Below, piece after piece: positions 1 to 5,310 of a stretch of 6,014 nt of DNA. Each line of letters starts with the position of its first letter. Within the stretch, counting starts at the first letter, position 1. Under the pieces are notes generated by a model. That model searched no databases. It had not been told where the DNA came from and was given only the letters and a program-made list of their open reading frames with translations. The position numbers and the translations under genes are program-made. Origin of the DNA: Frankiaceae bacterium (lineage in GTDB: Bacteria > Actinomycetota > Actinomycetes > JAFAQI01); NCBI GenBank assembly GCA_030840615.1, contig JAVEEE010000296.1:1-6014 (forward strand), read 5' to 3'.

Positions 1-1
1 G

Positions 2-1261
2 GACGCCGGCGTCGAGACCCTCGTGTTCGACCCGGCCGGCTTCGACGAGCGCGCCGCCGAGCTGCGCGACAGGGTGCCCGGTCTCAAGACCCTGCTGTCG
101 TTGGGGCCGTCGGAGGTCGGCACCGACCTCATCGCTCTCGCGAAGACGTTCGGGGCCAAGCGCCTGCAGGCGCCGGTCGTCGACCCCGAGGAGGTGACGG
201 GCCTCACCTACACCGGCGGCACCACGGGCAAGTCCAAGGGCGTGATGCAGACCTACCGGTCCGGCGCGACGCTGACACAGATCCAGCTCGCCGAGTGGGA
301 GTGGCCCGAGGACACTCGCTTCCTCATCTCGACGCCCCTGTCGCACGCAGGTGCGGCGTTCTTCGTGCCGACACTTCTGCGCGGCGGCTGCATCGTCGTG
401 TTGCCCGGCTTCGAGCCGACGGCGGTCCTCGAGGCGATCCAGAAGTACAAGATCACCGCGACGATGCTCGTGCCGACGATGCTCTACATCCTCCTCGACC
501 ACCCGAAGATCGACGACTACGACCTGTCGAGCCTCGAGACCGTCTACTACGGCGCGGCGGCGATGTCGCCGACCCGGCTCAAGGAGGCGATCGAGAAGCT
601 CGGGCCGATCTTCTTCCAGTTCTTCGGTCAGTCGGAGTGCGGCATGACGATCAGCGTGCTGAAGAAGGGCGAGCACGACACGAACGACCTTGCCCGGCTC
701 GCGACGTGCGGTCGCCCGGTGCCCTGGCTGAAGGTGGCGCTGCTCGACGATGATCTGTCCGAGGTGGCGGACGGCGACCCCGGCGAGATCTGCGTGCGCG
801 GACCGCTGGTCATGAAGGGCTACTGGAACAAGCCGGAGCAGACCGAAGAAGCGCTGAAGGGTGGCTGGCTGCACACCGGCGACATCGCCCGCAAGGACCC
901 GCAGGGTTTTCTCACGATCGTCGACCGCAAGAAGGACATGATCGTCTCGGGTGGCTTCAACGTCTTCCCGCGCGAGGTCGAGGACGTCATCAGCACTCAC
1001 CCGGCCGTCGCGCAGGTCGCTGTCATCGGCGTACCCGACGAGAAGTGGGGCGAGGCGGTCAAGGCCGTCGTCGTCCTCCGCGCAGACGTGACCGTGGAGG
1101 CCGACGAGCTGATCGCCCTCGTCAAGGAACGCAAGGGCGCGGTCCACCAGCCGAAGTCGGTCGACTTCGTCGAGTCGATCCCGCTGTCGGCGCTCGGCAA
1201 GCCGGACAAGAAGACGTTGCGCGCGCAGTATTGGTCCGGTTCCGATCGCCTGGTCAACTAG
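2..1261 (+). CDS. AMP-forming fatty-acid/acyl-CoA ligase (FadD-like), 5' end cut off by the window
   Basis: Member of the ANL superfamily: it would activate a carboxylic acid with ATP to an acyl-AMP and transfer it to CoA. The frame is open from base 2, so 419 residues are visible; the family is usually about 500 or more, so roughly 80-110 N-terminal residues are missing. A GTG at 23 is in frame but lies inside the conserved fold and is not the true start. Numbering from that codon, the P-loop TYTGGTTGKSKG is at 62-73, the A5 motif FFGQSE at 200-205, the A7 motif WLHTGD at 282-287, the hinge region DRKKDMIVSGGFNVFPREVE at 301-320, and the A10 lysine in LSALGKPDKK at about 393. All core motifs are intact. 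The TGGTTGK form of the P-loop and the ending LGKPDKKTLRAQYW recall mycobacterial FadD8-like ligases, but this is from memory, so no symbol is given. Acyl specificity is unknown. The stop overlaps that of the convergent SnoaL-like gene. Confidence 0.95.
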   Translation, partial: DAGVETLVFDPAGFDERAAELRDRVPGLKTLLSLGPSEVGTDLIALAKTFGAKRLQAPVVDPEEVTGLTYTGGTTGKSKGVMQTYRSGATLTQIQLAEWEWPEDTRFLISTPLSHAGAAFFVPTLLRGGCIVVLPGFEPTAVLEAIQKYKITATMLVPTMLYILLDHPKIDDYDLSSLETVYYGAAAMSPTRLKEAIEKLGPIFFQFFGQSECGMTISVLKKGEHDTNDLARLATCGRPVPWLKVALLDDDLSEVADGDPGEICVRGPLVMKGYWNKPEQTEEALKGGWLHTGDIARKDPQGFLTIVDRKKDMIVSGGFNVFPREVEDVISTHPAVAQVAVIGVPDEKWGEAVKAVVVLRADVTVEADELIALVKERKGAVHQPKSVDFVESIPLSALGKPDKKTLRAQYWSGSDRLVN

Positions 1262-1719
1262 CCGCCTTGCTCGGTGCGCAGATGGTGGGAAAGGTCGCCG
1301 ACGTGGTCGACGGCATAGCACCGCTGGGCGAAGTGCCAGGTCCCGTCGCCGTCCCGCGCGAAGGTGTCCGCATAACGGCCGGTCACGATCGGCTGCAACG
1401 GCAGGTCGTCGGTGCCTTGGAAGACGACGTACGACGACGAGCAGGTCGCGGTGCCGGCTTGCTCGTCGACCTCGATGACGGGGTTGGCGGTGACATGCCT
1501 CGTGCGCGGCGAGCCGTCATGCTCCGTGGTGCCGTAGCGGATCGTCTGCGCGTCCCACATCCGCTGCACTTCGTCGGCGCCCGTCGCGAAAACCATGCCG
1601 TGCTCGTCGGCGAGGGTTGCCCCGGCGAACAGCGCCGCGAGGCCGGCGAAGTCACCCGCATCCATGAGCGCGCAATAGCTGCCGAGCAGGTTGCGGATCT
1701 CCTCGTGCGCATCGCTCAT
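1258..1719 (-). CDS. SnoaL-like / NTF2-fold family protein
   Basis: This encodes 153 residues, the normal size for a single cone-shaped alpha+beta (NTF2-like) domain. The chosen ATG (complement of 1717-1719) is preceded by AAGG nine bases upstream. The frame remains open a further 20 codons to 1779, but that would run into the divergent ligase gene and adds residues unlike the family. Visible signature: N-terminal helices with IRNLLGSYCALMDAGDFAGLAALF (8-31), then TRHVTANPVIEVD (73-85), the strand SYVVFQ (96-101) and the closing GRYADTFARDGDGTWHFAQR (114-133), as in SnoaL_4-type proteins. Y15, D20 and H75 sit where polar pocket residues often occur, but catalysis cannot be assumed. Relatives include cyclases, dehydratases, isomerases and non-enzymatic binding proteins. 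It is the only minus-strand gene between two plus-strand ligases, converging on one (shared CTAG) and diverging from the other by 32 bp. A role in the same catabolic pathway is inference. Confidence 0.9.
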   Translation of the reverse strand: MSDAHEEIRNLLGSYCALMDAGDFAGLAALFAGATLADEHGMVFATGADEVQRMWDAQTIRYGTTEHDGSPRTRHVTANPVIEVDEQAGTATCSSSYVVFQGTDDLPLQPIVTGRYADTFARDGDGTWHFAQRCYAVDHVGDLSHHLRTEQGG

Positions 1720-1724
1720 GAGCG
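1713..1724. promoter_or_regulatory. 12-bp perfect palindrome over the SnoaL-like start codon (possible operator)
   Basis: CGCTCATGAGCG is perfectly self-complementary and is centred on the start codon of the minus-strand SnoaL-like gene, 28 bp before the ligase ATG at 1752. A looser outer pair, CGTGC at 1704-1708 and GCACG at 1733-1737, lies almost concentrically around it. It could be a binding site for a dimeric repressor controlling both divergent genes, or a hairpin hiding the SnoaL start codon in the mRNA, or chance. No regulator gene is visible in the window. Confidence 0.35.
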
Positions 1725-1738
1725 GCAGCCTTGCACGC

Positions 1739-1743
1739 AGGAG
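1739..1743 (+). promoter_or_regulatory. Ribosome binding site of the second ligase
   Basis: AGGAG lies eight bases before the ATG at 1752. This fixes the start there rather than at the in-frame TTG at 1731, which would add seven residues. Confidence 0.8.
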
Positions 1744-1751
1744 CTGGGCAC

Positions 1752-3272
1752 ATGAGCCCGCTGTCCTACGAACTGACACAGGAGGACGTGCTCGGCGCCC
1801 CCATGACGGTCTTCGCCAAGAGGCACTCGTCGCTCCGTGCGTTGCTCGAGGCGTCCGCGGAGTTCGGTGCCCGGGACTACATCGTCGACGGGGATCGGGC
1901 GATCAGCTACGCCGATCATCATGCGGCGGTCGGTCCGGTCGCGACGTGGCTGGCTGAGCAGGGCGTGCGGAAGGGCGACCGGGTCGCGATTCTCGGCTGG
2001 AACTCGATCGAGTGGGTGGTCGCGTTCTGGGCGACGGTGTCGCTGGGTGCCATCGCTGTCGGGCTGAACGCGTGGTGGTCGCCGGCCGAGATCAGCCAGG
2101 CGCTTGCCGACTGCGAGCCGGTGCTCGTCCTCGACGACATGTCGGTGATCGCGGCTCACATGGACGGGTCGGCTGGCCGGCTGCCCGACGTGCCGATCGA
2201 CGAGGACGACCCGGCGGTCATCCTCTACACCAGCGGGACGAGCGGCCGGGCCAAGGGCGCCGTGCATTCGCACCGCAACATTGTTTGCCTCGTGCAGACG
2301 CAGCAACACCTGATCAACCAGCGACTGGCCGGCCTGCCATCTGGCCAGCAGAGCACTTTGCCACCGGCCCGCATCCTCAACAGCACGCCGTTGTTTCATG
2401 TGGCCGGCCTGCACAACGGTGTCGTCGCTGGGATGGGCGTCGGTTCGGCGACGGTTTGGCAACCAGGCCGATTCGATGCGGAGAAGACCCTGCGGCTGCT
2501 CGAGTCCGGGCGCTGCACGTCCTGGTCGACCATGCCGACGACGCTCTGGCGTGTCCTCCATCACCCGGTGGCGCATGAGATCGACACGAGTGCCTTGCAG
2601 CACATCGGTGGTGGTGGCGCCGCGTGGTCGCCCGCCCTGCAGCGGCTGATCCGTGAGGTGTTCGGGCCGCAGGTGACCTGGGGAATCGGCTATGGCCAGA
2701 CCGAGTGCACCGCGCTCGCGACGTCGGCGTCGTTCGCGGAACTGCAGGACAACCCAACGACCGTCGGGCGCCCGGTTGCCACGGTCGAAGTCGGGGTCGA
2801 CAGGAGTGGCGAGATCCTCGTGTGCGGGCCGATGGTGATGCTCGGCTACTGGCGCAACGACGCCGCGACCCGGGCGGTCATCGACGACGACCGGTGGCTG
2901 CACACCGGCGATCTCGGCGAGATCCGCAATGGCTTGCTCTACCTGTCCACTCGCCGCACCGACCTCATCCTGCGGGGTGCGGAGAACGTCTACCCGGCGG
3001 AGATCGAGAACTGCCTGGAGGAGCATCCGGCGGTCGACGAGGTCGCGGTCGTCGGCCTACCGGACGACGAGTTCGGTCAGCACGTCGCTGCGGTCGTCGT
3101 CCCCGCCGCCGGTGCGCAGCTCGACGAGGCGGAGCTCGCCGCATTCGTGAAGGAACGTCTCGCCTACTACAAGGTTCCGTCCAGATGGTTCTTCCAGGAC
3201 GCACCACTACCGCGAACGGCGACCGGCAAGGTCGTGCGCGGAGACGTTGTCACTCAGCTCGGGGAGATCTGA
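1752..3272 (+). CDS. AMP-forming acyl-CoA ligase / synthetase (complete)
   Basis: A complete 506-residue ANL-superfamily enzyme of normal length, forming an acyl-CoA from a carboxylic acid, ATP and CoA in the cytoplasm. The ATG follows an AGGAG site. Motifs in order: N-terminal substrate domain with KGDRVAILGWNSIEWVVAFWA (74-94); P-loop ILYTSGTSGRAKGAVHSH (157-174); NSTPLFHVAGL (210-220); GIGYGQTE (311-318); GRPVATVEV (339-347); WLHTGDLGEI (382-391); hinge RRTDLILRGAENVYPAEIEN (401-420); and the catalytic lysine K493 in PRTATGK. Every core element is present, so it should be active. It differs markedly from the upstream ligase (TSGTSGR versus TGGTTGK P-loop, different C-terminus), so the two are not a recent duplication and probably differ in substrate. 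It heads a three-gene unit: its TGA shares a base with the next ATG (TGATG). Such ligases act on fatty, aromatic or steroid-derived acids; the sequence does not say which. Confidence 0.96.
   Translation: MSPLSYELTQEDVLGAPMTVFAKRHSSLRALLEASAEFGARDYIVDGDRAISYADHHAAVGPVATWLAEQGVRKGDRVAILGWNSIEWVVAFWATVSLGAIAVGLNAWWSPAEISQALADCEPVLVLDDMSVIAAHMDGSAGRLPDVPIDEDDPAVILYTSGTSGRAKGAVHSHRNIVCLVQTQQHLINQRLAGLPSGQQSTLPPARILNSTPLFHVAGLHNGVVAGMGVGSATVWQPGRFDAEKTLRLLESGRCTSWSTMPTTLWRVLHHPVAHEIDTSALQHIGGGGAAWSPALQRLIREVFGPQVTWGIGYGQTECTALATSASFAELQDNPTTVGRPVATVEVGVDRSGEILVCGPMVMLGYWRNDAATRAVIDDDRWLHTGDLGEIRNGLLYLSTRRTDLILRGAENVYPAEIENCLEEHPAVDEVAVVGLPDDEFGQHVAAVVVPAAGAQLDEAELAAFVKERLAYYKVPSRWFFQDAPLPRTATGKVVRGDVVTQLGEI
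3263..3266 (+). promoter_or_regulatory. Ribosome binding site of the 286-residue protein
   Basis: GGAG, part of a GGGGAG run at 3261-3266 inside the last codons of the ligase gene, stands five bases before the ATG at 3272. Combined with the TGATG stop/start overlap, it decides the start and suggests coupled translation. Confidence 0.65.
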
Positions 3273-4132
3273 TGAGCCTGCCTGCCAACTACCCGCTCGA
3301 GGCGTTCGGCGTCGAGGACTACCCGATGAAGGTCGGCTCGATGCTGCTCACTCTCGTCGATCCGCACAAGGGGTTCGAGTCGGCGTACAACCGGTGGTAC
3401 GAGCGCGACCACTACATCGCCGGCTGTCTCATCGGCCCGTACAACTTCGCTGGGTCGCGCTGGGTCGCAACCCGCGAGATGAAGGACCTGCGCTGGGGCG
3501 CTGTCCCCGCCGGCTCCGCCTCCCCGACCGCCAACCAGGTCGCGGATCCGATCGATGCCGGCTCTTACGTTGCCATCTATTGGATTCAGGAGGGCCACCA
3601 CGGCGACTGGGACAAGTGGGCGCTCGACCAGGTCGGCTGGCTCTACTCCAACGGCCGGGGCTTCGCCGAGCGCTCGCACGTGCACACGGTGACGTTCGAC
3701 TACGTCGGCACGGCCTATCGTGACGCCGACCCCGTCCCGGTGGAGCTCGCGCTCGACCATCACTACGACGCGATCGTCGGGGTGTGGCTCGACGGCAGCC
3801 AGGGCGACGCCGCGGCGTTGCAAGAGCGGCTGGCCGGCCCGCTGAAGGAGCTTCTCGACGGCTCGTCCGTCGAGATCGCATCCGGCTGGACGCCACGGCC
3901 CGAGTTCCGCAACTCGCGTGACGGCGCACCGATGTCGCTGGGCTCACCCGGCGGGCAGGAGAACAGGCTGTGCCAGCTGTTCTTCGTCAGCGGAGACGTC
4001 CGCGAGTCGCTGCCGCGGTTCCGCGACTACACCGACCGGCTTGCCGCCGACGGCATTGCCAAGACGCTGCTCGTCGCACCCTTTTTGCGCACCAACGTCG
4101 GCACCGAGCAGTACGTCGACCAGTTGTGGTGA
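3272..4132 (+). CDS. Uncharacterised protein, possible EthD-like / dimeric alpha-beta-barrel fold
   Basis: This encodes 286 residues with no function I can name. The N-terminal part reads as a beta strand (SMLLTLVD, 23-30) followed by a helix and the segment FESAYNRWYERDH (35-47), then GCLIGPYNFAGSRWVA (51-66). The order F-x-x-x-[YF]-N-x-W-Y-x-x-[DE]-H followed by P-x-x-x-[AG]-x-R-[YW] resembles EthD/ferredoxin-like (dimeric alpha-beta barrel) proteins. Further strand-like stretches are SYVAIYWIQE (98-107), YDAIVGVWLDG (165-175) and LCQLFFVSGD (233-242), with a helix at 244-260 and LLVAPFLRTN (266-275). This suggests two or more fused copies of the small fold. No signal peptide, membrane segment or metal-binding cluster is seen. 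The start is fixed by the TGATG overlap with the ligase, and the stop overlaps the SDR start, so it belongs to the same operon. It may bind or transform the same substrate or CoA ester; that is inference. Confidence 0.88.
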   Translation: MSLPANYPLEAFGVEDYPMKVGSMLLTLVDPHKGFESAYNRWYERDHYIAGCLIGPYNFAGSRWVATREMKDLRWGAVPAGSASPTANQVADPIDAGSYVAIYWIQEGHHGDWDKWALDQVGWLYSNGRGFAERSHVHTVTFDYVGTAYRDADPVPVELALDHHYDAIVGVWLDGSQGDAAALQERLAGPLKELLDGSSVEIASGWTPRPEFRNSRDGAPMSLGSPGGQENRLCQLFFVSGDVRESLPRFRDYTDRLAADGIAKTLLVAPFLRTNVGTEQYVDQLW

Positions 4133-4977
4133 CAGTCTCGTCCTCCGGCCGGTCGGTCGTCATCACCGGTGCGGCGGGCGGATTGGGTGGCGCGACGTTG
4201 CGTCGCCTCGCGAACCACGGCTGGACGGTCTATGCCGCTGACCTCGACTCGGCGGCGCTGCAGGCGCTCGCCTCCGAGCAAGTCGTGCCGATCGCCGTCG
4301 ACGTCACCGACGAGGTCAGCGTCACGAACCTCGCCGAACGGGTGACAGCCGAGACCGATCAGCTGACGGCTGTCATCAACTTCGCCGGCGTCGTCGGCGT
4401 CGGTCCGCTGGTGGAGATCGAGCCGGCCGACTTCCGCCGGGTGCTCGACGTCAACGTCGTCGGCAGCTTCCTCGTCAACCGCGCGCTGTTCCCGTTGTTG
4501 CACCGCGCGTCGGTCGCCGGCAGCGGTGGACGGATCGTGCTGTTGTCGTCGGAGACCGGATGGCAGACGGCTATGCCGTTCAACGGGCCCTACGCCATCT
4601 CGAAGCACGCGATCGAGGCCTACGGCGACTCGCTGCGGCGCGAGCTGATGATCCTCGGCGTGGACGTCGTGAAGATCCAGCCGGGCGCATTCAAGACCGG
4701 CATGGTGGAGTCGATCATGGGCCGGTTCGAGCGTCTCGCGGATGCCTCGACCTACTACCCACGCGTGCTCCGGCTGGCGCAGAAGCGCGTCCCGCAGGAG
4801 GAGCGTCGTGCCGGCGATCCGGCCGATCTCGCTGCGCTCATCGAGAAGGTGCTCACGGCGCGACGGCCGCGGCCGGCGTACCGCATCCACACCAACCCTC
4901 AGGCCGCCGCACTCTCTGCGCTGCCCGGTCGCGTCGTCGACCGCTTGCTCCTCACGGCGTTCAGACACTCTGCGTGA
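4129..4977 (+). CDS. Short-chain dehydrogenase/reductase (SDR), classical type
   Basis: A 282-residue NAD(P)-dependent oxidoreductase with a Rossmann fold. Visible: cofactor loop TGAAGGLG (13-20); D38 at the end of the second strand, which usually favours NAD(H); D58-V59; NFAG (84-87) in place of the common NNAG; N109 in DVNVVGSF; serine pair S140/S141; and YAISK with Y155 and K159, followed by HAIEAYGDSLRREL. The segment VVKIQPGAFKTGM (180-192) is the usual P-G strand. This profile and the tail ending LSALPGRVVDRLLL recall retinol/hydroxysteroid-dehydrogenase-like SDRs, suggesting a hydrophobic alcohol or ketone substrate (inference). The start is GTG at 4129, sharing GTGA with the preceding stop. 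A GTG at 4126 is equally possible and adds one residue. No clear ribosome binding site precedes either, which fits translational coupling to the upstream gene. Confidence 0.94.
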   Translation: MTVSSSGRSVVITGAAGGLGGATLRRLANHGWTVYAADLDSAALQALASEQVVPIAVDVTDEVSVTNLAERVTAETDQLTAVINFAGVVGVGPLVEIEPADFRRVLDVNVVGSFLVNRALFPLLHRASVAGSGGRIVLLSSETGWQTAMPFNGPYAISKHAIEAYGDSLRRELMILGVDVVKIQPGAFKTGMVESIMGRFERLADASTYYPRVLRLAQKRVPQEERRAGDPADLAALIEKVLTARRPRPAYRIHTNPQAAALSALPGRVVDRLLLTAFRHSA

Positions 4978-5040
4978 GCACGGAACGCCCGAAAAGCGTT
5001 TCAACTTGCCAGAAACGGGCAATTCCCTCACACTGCGTGA
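4970..5040. repeat. Direct repeat CTGCGTGA flanking the spacer dyads
   Basis: CTGCGTGA occurs at 4970-4977 (covering the SDR stop codon) and again at 5033-5040, in similar surroundings (CACTCTGCGTGAGCA versus CACACTGCGTGAACA). The second copy is also half of the imperfect palindrome TCACACTGCGTGA (5028-5040). Function is unknown; a chance match is possible. Confidence 0.3.
4984..5022. repeat. Interleaved inverted repeats in the 88-bp spacer after the SDR gene
   Basis: Three pairs of complementary arms lie close together. AACGC (4984-4988) pairs with GCGTT (4996-5000) across 7 bases. CGTTTC (4997-5002) pairs with GAAACG (5012-5017) across 9 bases. TTGCC (5006-5010) pairs with GGCAA (5018-5022) across 7 bases. 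The first two share bases and exclude each other as hairpins. Stems are short and no real T-tract follows, so an intrinsic terminator is not well supported. The spacer is about 59% GC by hand count, lower than the genes beside it, which fits a regulatory region. Operator, weak terminator or chance are all possible. Confidence 0.4.
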
Positions 5041-5065
5041 ACAACCAGACCCGTACGGGGGCGTG

Positions 5066-5299
5066 ATGGAAGACGATCAGGCAGCGACCGCGTTCGTCGA
5101 GATCTGCGCCCGGCTCGACCGGCTGATTGCCGCCCAGGAGCTCACCAACTCAGTGCTGCTGCGCCTCGCCGCGACCTATGCCAAGCCGCAGCCGGACGTG
5201 CTTGCGGTGGAGACCGTGGAAGAGGAGCTTCCGAGCGCCGCCGTCTATCCCGTCTCCGGAATCCCGCGCGGCCTCGGCAGCCTGATCCCTCGCAACTGA
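5066..5299 (+). CDS. Small protein of unknown function (77 residues)
   Basis: The ATG at 5066 is preceded by a G-rich stretch (5057-5061) only four bases away, a modest ribosome binding site; GTG at 5063 is an alternative. Strong preference for G or C at third positions matches the neighbouring genes and supports real coding. Residues 8-38 (TAFVEICARLDRLIAAQELTNSVLLRLAATY) look like an amphipathic helix with hydrophobic positions about every three to four residues (V11, L17, L20, I21, L26, V30, L31, L34), possibly a coiled coil or dimerisation helix. Residues 40-77 are rich in proline, valine and acidic residues, then glycine, and look extended or disordered. No signal peptide, membrane span or metal motif is seen, and I do not recognise the family. 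It follows the SDR by 88 bp in the same direction, so it could be read through or have its own promoter. It ends 11 bp from the convergent methyltransferase gene. Confidence 0.72.
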   Translation: MEDDQAATAFVEICARLDRLIAAQELTNSVLLRLAATYAKPQPDVLAVETVEEELPSAAVYPVSGIPRGLGSLIPRN

Positions 5300-5310
5300 G
5301 AGCCGGACCA

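Noticed and set aside
1045..1755. A 236-codon plus-strand frame spanning the end of the first ligase and the SnoaL-like gene
   Set aside because: It is out of frame with the ligase and antisense to a clear NTF2-fold gene; its arginine-rich translation shows no family features.
1720..1779. Longer SnoaL-like protein starting at 1779 on the minus strand
   Set aside because: The extra 20 residues overlap the divergent ligase start and are unlike the family; the ATG at 1719 has its own AAGG site.
866..2911. A 17-base exact repeat, TGGCTGCACACCGGCGA, at 866-882 and 2895-2911
   Set aside because: Both copies encode the conserved WLHTGD motif of the two ligases with the same preferred codons, so protein conservation explains it.
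1716..3026. A 436-codon open frame on the minus strand inside the second ligase gene
   Set aside because: It lies wholly opposite a motif-rich ligase, its translation is Arg/Asp/His-rich without recognisable domains, and long antisense frames are expected in high-GC coding DNA.
5006..5034. Possible promoter for the small gene: TTGCCA followed 17 bases later by CACACT
   Set aside because: The -35-like box is fair but the -10-like box matches the consensus poorly, so it is not listed as a promoter.
4742..5065. Longer version of the small gene, open in frame from 4742 through the SDR 3' end
   Set aside because: The upstream part is a shadow of the SDR in another frame, and the ATG at 5066 begins the part with clean coding character.
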